Shown here: piece by piece, positions 23,752 to 26,770 of the stretch
Layout of the letters: every line of letters begins with the position of its first letter
Position numbering within the stretch: position 1 is the first letter of the stretch
DNA from: a virus
Direction: 5' to 3' (one strand)
DNA length: 26,770 nucleotides
Virus record (IMG/VR): IMGVR_UViG_3300009481_000079
Coordinates: 1 to 26,770 of that record
Position numbers and translations under genes: made by a program
Notes under the pieces: model-generated
The model's database searches: none
What the model saw: only the letters and a program-made list of their open reading frames with translations
Told to the model about the DNA's origin: nothing

Positions 23752-24408
23752 TTACTCTCCTTTCTCTGCTGACCATGTTCCACACACTGTATCAGAAGAA
23801 TCACAAAAAGCGTGTGATTGTTGCGGAGGTTTTTCCAGTCCATCCGTCTTTGAGGTGCGGTGAAAACTAGCCAGTACCAGCATAATTTGCTCAAAATTTG
23901 CCTTATACTCGACCAGTATTTCGTGCTGTTCCAGAAGACTAGCCTCGTTCAGAATCAACCGAAGCTCTAGATTTGACACCGCCGCATCCAGCGCAGCCTC
24001 GTTGCGTTCGTCACTTTTTGACAATTTGCCGTGCAGTTCGCCGTATTCCGTATAAAGGTCGTGGAGTTGTCTTCCGTGACTCTCACGAAGCTGTTGCAGT
24101 GACAAAGAATAGGTAGCAGCAGCTTGAGCAATGTTGTCAGAAAGCCCTATCAAAATTTTGTCTGTGTCACGGTGCTTGCGATGGGAGACTTGCAAAGATC
24201 GCTGCGCACTGCCCAAACCTTTCCGCAACCCCCGCACGTTCGTATACAAATCCTCGTCGGTGAGGGTGCTGGCTGTCGAAAACTGCTCGAAATTATGCCC
24301 AAGCATACCGACCCACAGCAGCATTGCTGTCATGATGAATAAAAAAAGCCACCTGAGTCTAAGCAGAAAGGTTATTTTTTCTTGCGTTTTGTTGTCGTCT
24401 TCAGTCAT
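23752..24408 (-). CDS. Membrane-anchored coiled-coil protein, 218 aa, unknown function
   Basis: After a charged cytoplasmic N-terminus (MTEDDNKTQEK) comes one strong membrane helix (about residues 15-38, LLRLRWLFLFIMTAMLLWVG). Then follows a long polar helical region (about 60-185) with heptad-like spacing (SLSLQQLRESHGRQLHDLY, AVSNLELRLILNEASLLEQH), probably coiled coil. The C-terminus has two cysteines (CDSSDTVCG) that could form a disulfide if periplasmic. Positive residues before the helix favour N-in, with the coiled coil outside the membrane. It overlaps the DUF3310 gene by eight bases. Spanin, exclusion protein or membrane tether are all possible; none is supported specifically. Confidence 0.7.
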   Translation of the reverse strand: MTEDDNKTQEKITFLLRLRWLFLFIMTAMLLWVGMLGHNFEQFSTASTLTDEDLYTNVRGLRKGLGSAQRSLQVSHRKHRDTDKILIGLSDNIAQAAATYSLSLQQLRESHGRQLHDLYTEYGELHGKLSKSDERNEAALDAAVSNLELRLILNEASLLEQHEILVEYKANFEQIMLVLASFHRTSKTDGLEKPPQQSHAFCDSSDTVCGTWSAEKGE

Positions 24409-24637
24409 TGTTTGTCTCCATAGCTTCCGTGATTAACATGTCAACGTAATGTTTTGCTTTTCTCAAATCATCGACTCCACCCTTTTCGCGCCAGCGGCAA
24501 ACATACTTAATGACATTGCCCTCGGCAAATGGTACTCGATTTTTGATGCAAAAAACCACCGGCTCGATGGCATACTTTGTGTAATATTTCGGTCCATGAT
24601 TAGACAATTTGTTGTCCGTATTCGTAGGTCTTTCCAT
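24401..24637 (-). CDS. DUF3310 family protein (T7 gp1.7-related)
   Basis: A 78-aa protein with the DUF3310 core: KYYTKYAIEPVVFCIKNRVP, FAEGNVIKYVCRWREKGG and DDLRKAKHYVDMLI. T7 gp1.7, which contains this domain, is reported as a nucleotide kinase, so a role in nucleotide metabolism is plausible. ATG at 24637 is chosen for its GAGGA eight bases upstream; a TTG at 24652 would add five residues. It sits in the block between the polymerase halves and overlaps the next gene by eight bases. Confidence 0.85.
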   Translation of the reverse strand: MERPTNTDNKLSNHGPKYYTKYAIEPVVFCIKNRVPFAEGNVIKYVCRWREKGGVDDLRKAKHYVDMLITEAMETNND

Positions 24638-24648
24638 GTCTGCAATCC

Positions 24649-24870
24649 TCAAGAAATATTATCGAGCGCCCATCGTGCAATTTTGGTGGCGCTCATGTTG
24701 TTTTTGGATTTGTTCAAACGTTTTAGCTCAGCGATCCGGTTTAAAATTTGCTCATCGGTCCACGGTTTTGCTTGCGGATGCTGCTTACCAAAGAGCAATA
24801 CAACGATGTCCTCGCGTAACTTTTCTGCCTCCGCGCTCTTTTTTCTTCTGGTTAAAATTGTTTTTAGCAT
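24649..24870 (-). CDS. Hypothetical basic protein, 73 aa, first gene of the inserted block
   Basis: Starts at ATG 24870 (MLKTILTRRKKSAEAEKLRE). The N-terminus is strongly basic, and the C-terminal half (DEQILNRIAELKRLNKSKNN, MSATKIARWALDNIS) is helical and could contain a helix-turn-helix-like pair. There is no ribosome-binding site, and the predicted transcription start of the promoter just upstream coincides with the ATG, suggesting a leaderless message. An in-frame TTG at 24921 would overlap the polymerase stop codon and is not preferred. I do not recognise the family; DNA binding is a guess. Confidence 0.55.
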   Translation of the reverse strand: MLKTILTRRKKSAEAEKLREDIVVLLFGKQHPQAKPWTDEQILNRIAELKRLNKSKNNMSATKIARWALDNIS

Positions 24871-24877
24871 CTGTCGA

Positions 24878-24905
24878 ATTGTACATAAAATTAGCCTAAT
24901 GTCAA
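24878..24905 (-). promoter_or_regulatory. Sigma70-type promoter immediately after the polymerase N-terminal gene
   Basis: On the - strand TTGACA (24905-24900), a 16-bp spacer and TACAAT (24883-24878): perfect -35, five-of-six -10. It begins 13 bases after the polymerase stop, in the only noncoding gap of the block. The expected start at about 24871 is adjacent to the ATG at 24870. Confidence 0.7.
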
Positions 24906-24917
24906 GCTTTGATTTTA

Positions 24918-26123
24918 TCAACTGTCTTTGCCCGAAATATTTTGCATGTTCGGTTTCGAGCTTGTAAGGCGTCCGGTCTGAGCAATTGTATGGTTATACG
25001 AGGGGTGGACTCGTCCCAAACAAGCTCGGTCGATGTACGGGTCGAAGTAAGTGCTCGCAGATTTTGCCAGCGTCCTGAACTCAATTAAGTCTTCGCACAA
25101 CTGCTTGGTTTTGCTGTCGTGGAGCTTGATTCGCGAGAGTGCCTGGATGTCTGCATTTTTCTTCCAGTTGAAGCGTTCAAAATGATCTCTCGTTCTCTGT
25201 GTTGTGAGCCCCGGATGCATAACTTCACCTTCTGCGGTCCTGTACTTCGGTTCGCCCTTCTTGGGTCCGCTCTTGTAGAATGCGGGGATACCTTCAGCGT
25301 CGCGTACTCGTTCTTGGAGCGCCGTTTTGATAGGTCCACCCCACAACAAAGTTGCCATCTGCAGAGGACTCTCTAGGCTAAATGCCGCCTTTGCTTGGGG
25401 AGGCCACATCTTGGATAGGCTCTCCGTCAAAGTGTCCGCCGCAGCCTCCAGCTTGTGTTGCAGCGCGGTCCTTTCAACCTGTGCTGAATCCGTGTCGAAG
25501 GGCATACCAGAGTAAGACATTTTGGAGGTCACCATGACGCCTTGCATTAGCATGGAATGGTAGCTAGTGCAGGTTTTGGCCTGCTTCAAGAAAATATCTT
25601 TCGTTGCACGCACATCTTCCACCAAATACTTTGCAAGTAGCTCCCTGTCAATTTTGTCTGACCCTATGCCCACCTTAAACCGCTCCTTGACTTCGGTATC
25701 TTTGGTGAAGGGTACTTTCAACCTGTGTGCAGTGTTTTCGAGCGAAGGCATTACCTTGGACTTGCCTGTGGATAAGTATTCGTACACCTGCGTGTCGAAA
25801 ATTGGGAACAACGGTAGCTTGCCGAAGTATGGATACAAGTAGCCGAGGTCGAATGCGAGATTATGTCCAACAATCAGGGCATCGGATGTCAAGAATTTGC
25901 ACAACTCTTTCGGGTCATCCGTAACTTTAAAAGCGTCCTCCGGTAGTTCCTTTTCGCCGTTCATTTCTTTGCCGTAAAGCGTGCAATACCCCGCCAACAC
26001 GATACGGTTATCTGGATAAAATGACGCTGCGCCAAAATGAGGCTCAGGAGCGTTGATCGTGGTCTCCAGGTCCAATACGACCACACGCGTAAAGTCCGCC
26101 TTGAACCAATTATTTATACTCAT
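24918..26123 (-). CDS. DNA polymerase family A, N-terminal exonuclease/thumb part (split gene)
   Basis: A 401-aa protein starting MSINNWFKADFTRVVVLDLE at ATG 26123 (chosen over the start at 26177, which would add 18 residues inside the helicase gene). It has the DEDD 3'-5' exonuclease motifs: D18 and E20 (VVVLDLETT), the Exo II Asp in IVGHNLAFDLGYLYP (about residue 90) and the Exo III Asp in KYLVEDVRATKD (about 168). The thumb follows, ending with AQTGRLTSSKPNMQNIS (about 380-397), a conserved element just before motif A. It then stops (GKDS, TGA). Motifs A, B and C are in the downstream gene at 22652-23461. It overlaps the helicase stop by 14 bases. Confidence 0.88.
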   Translation of the reverse strand: MSINNWFKADFTRVVVLDLETTINAPEPHFGAASFYPDNRIVLAGYCTLYGKEMNGEKELPEDAFKVTDDPKELCKFLTSDALIVGHNLAFDLGYLYPYFGKLPLFPIFDTQVYEYLSTGKSKVMPSLENTAHRLKVPFTKDTEVKERFKVGIGSDKIDRELLAKYLVEDVRATKDIFLKQAKTCTSYHSMLMQGVMVTSKMSYSGMPFDTDSAQVERTALQHKLEAAADTLTESLSKMWPPQAKAAFSLESPLQMATLLWGGPIKTALQERVRDAEGIPAFYKSGPKKGEPKYRTAEGEVMHPGLTTQRTRDHFERFNWKKNADIQALSRIKLHDSKTKQLCEDLIEFRTLAKSASTYFDPYIDRACLGRVHPSYNHTIAQTGRLTSSKPNMQNISGKDS

Positions 26124-26770
26124 ATTGTCCCCGCATTGAGATAATTTGTGCACGTTCCTTGTCCAGCTTAATCGCACACCCTTCGCTACGAAAATCTGGG
26201 TGAGCTTTCGCTAGTTTATTCTTTGGTGCTCGCAGGAACCGCACATCTGCCCCCGCTTCGTTGTCTTGACCAATCATCAGAATAGCATCAGCTTCACCCT
26301 GTACGCTCGTTTTAGACCCATACAGCGTGCCTATTTCTGGGTACTTAACGTTATCCGCTGTACCGTCAATCTGGGTAGCGCCTATAACACACCCAAAATG
26401 CTTTGCGAGGTCACGGACGTATTGGGCTAGTTTAGCATACCGGTCAATGCCTGATAGTTCCTTCTCGAATCCACCAAGCTTCCAGATTTGATCAATAATA
26501 ATAATCTTGGGGTTATACGCTTCCATGGCAGCTTCAACGTCGTACACTGTCATAAACGACTTGTTCAAACTTTGAATGACGTTTGGACCTACTACTTTTC
26601 TATACGCTTCCACCGTCGCTCTGGTGTCCTTTTCCAACTCTGCATTTGTCCAGTTCAAAGCTGCCTGAACTCGACGCTGGGCTACCCTTTCCTCAGGTTC
26701 CTCGTTATTGCACCAAAGCATACATTCGCCCTCTTCAAGCTGCTTGGCAAAATGCACTGCTTGCGACGCC
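26110..26770 (-). CDS. Replicative DNA helicase, DnaB/RecA-type ATPase, C-terminal part (5' end outside window)
   Basis: The frame is open to the right edge and the residues before the apparent start (ASQAVHFAKQL) read on as the helix after a Walker A loop, so the gene is partial. Visible: MLWCNNEEPEERV; Walker B NPKIIIIDQIWKL; CVIGATQIDGTADN, the position of motif H3; and GEADAILMIGQDNE with RFLRAPKNKLAKAH, like the H4 region and arginine finger area of DnaB-type helicases. It would unwind DNA ahead of the polymerase encoded next. Any primase domain would be outside the window. A RecA-like recombinase is the main alternative. Confidence 0.75.
   Translation of the reverse strand, partial: ASQAVHFAKQLEEGECMLWCNNEEPEERVAQRRVQAALNWTNAELEKDTRATVEAYRKVVGPNVIQSLNKSFMTVYDVEAAMEAYNPKIIIIDQIWKLGGFEKELSGIDRYAKLAQYVRDLAKHFGCVIGATQIDGTADNVKYPEIGTLYGSKTSVQGEADAILMIGQDNEAGADVRFLRAPKNKLAKAHPDFRSEGCAIKLDKERAQIISMRGQYEYK

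Larger units (their letters stand above)
23462..24917 (-). other. 1.46-kb four-gene block separating the two DNA polymerase parts
   Basis: The block carries its own promoter and four close-packed genes (73 aa unknown, DUF3310, membrane coiled coil, MazG-like). The polymerase protein is interrupted between NMQNISGKDS and the segment TILSHFKAEG before motif A; joined, they align to normal family A polymerases with few or no residues missing. No transposase, integrase, homing endonuclease, intein motif or clear terminal repeat is seen. Whether the block inserted or the gene was split by rearrangement cannot be decided from one genome. Confidence 0.7.

Noticed and set aside
23462-24917. Group I intron in the polymerase gene
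   Set aside because: The exon ends would fit (T before, G after, frame kept), but the block is filled with four tightly packed genes, the last running over the 3' boundary, leaving no room for an intron core. No homing nuclease is present.
23439-24920. Intein in the polymerase gene
   Set aside because: The polymerase frame ends with TGA and no intein N-terminal Cys/Ser block or C-terminal HN motif adjoins either junction.
24449-24967. 172-codon + strand ORF opposite the DUF3310 and 73-aa genes
   Set aside because: The opposite strand carries recognised families with good ribosome-binding sites; this product is Ser/Phe/Cys-rich with no recognisable pattern.
25645-25652. TTGACA on the - strand within the polymerase N-terminal gene (and similar hits near 23177 and 24440)
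   Set aside because: These lie in coding sequence without a good -10 at 16-18 bp and with no gene start downstream in the expected place.

Overview
The window is part of the genome of a lytic, short-tailed (podovirus-like) tailed phage, most likely marine. The virion genes run in T7/P22-like order (scaffold, coat, head-tail adaptor, tail hub, fibre tip, internal/ejection proteins). A T7-like replication set lies on the other strand (DnaB-type helicase, family A DNA polymerase, ssDNA-binding-like protein, 5'-3' exonuclease, endonuclease I). It is joined by an adenosylcobalamin-type (class II) ribonucleotide reductase. That combination resembles Roseophage SIO1 and the cobaviruses (Zobellviridae-type podoviruses of marine bacteria). 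This placement is inferred from gene content alone. No single-subunit RNA polymerase, portal, terminase or lysis enzyme is seen here, so the window is only part of the genome.

Left arm, + strand (1-17130): the 3' end of a fibre-like protein, then several very small genes (including a one-TM protein and a zinc ribbon), scaffold, major capsid protein, and a probable decoration protein. A strong hairpin terminator follows, in the position of T7 T-phi. Next come the adaptor, a very large tail hub with inserted domains, a His-rich fibre tip, two small proteins, three probable internal/ejection proteins (393, 520 and 1259 aa), a 57-aa protein and a 2-oxoglutarate/Fe(II) oxygenase. A terminator closes this arm where it meets the opposing operon.

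Right arm, - strand (26770 down to 17140): DnaB-type helicase (5' end outside), the N-terminal part of DNA polymerase, a 1.46-kb block of four small genes, the C-terminal part of DNA polymerase, ssDNA-binding-like protein, exonuclease, endonuclease I, an unknown gene, a metallophosphoesterase, small genes, ribonucleotide reductase, a possible 25-aa membrane microprotein and a zinc-ribbon protein. Most genes abut or overlap by a few bases. Two good sigma70-type promoters (TTGACA with TACAAT or TTTAAT) are visible, which fits use of the host RNA polymerase.

The most striking feature is the split DNA polymerase. The first part (exonuclease plus the TGRLTSS..NMQNIS region) stops just before motif A, and the second part restarts with motif A 1.46 kb downstream. 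The two ends would join almost without loss. The block between them has its own consensus promoter, whose predicted start site falls at a start codon. It encodes an unknown 73-aa protein, a DUF3310 (T7 gp1.7-like) protein, a membrane-anchored coiled-coil protein and a MazG-fold protein that lacks three of its four usual metal-binding acidic residues. I recognise no homing nuclease, intein or transposase in it.
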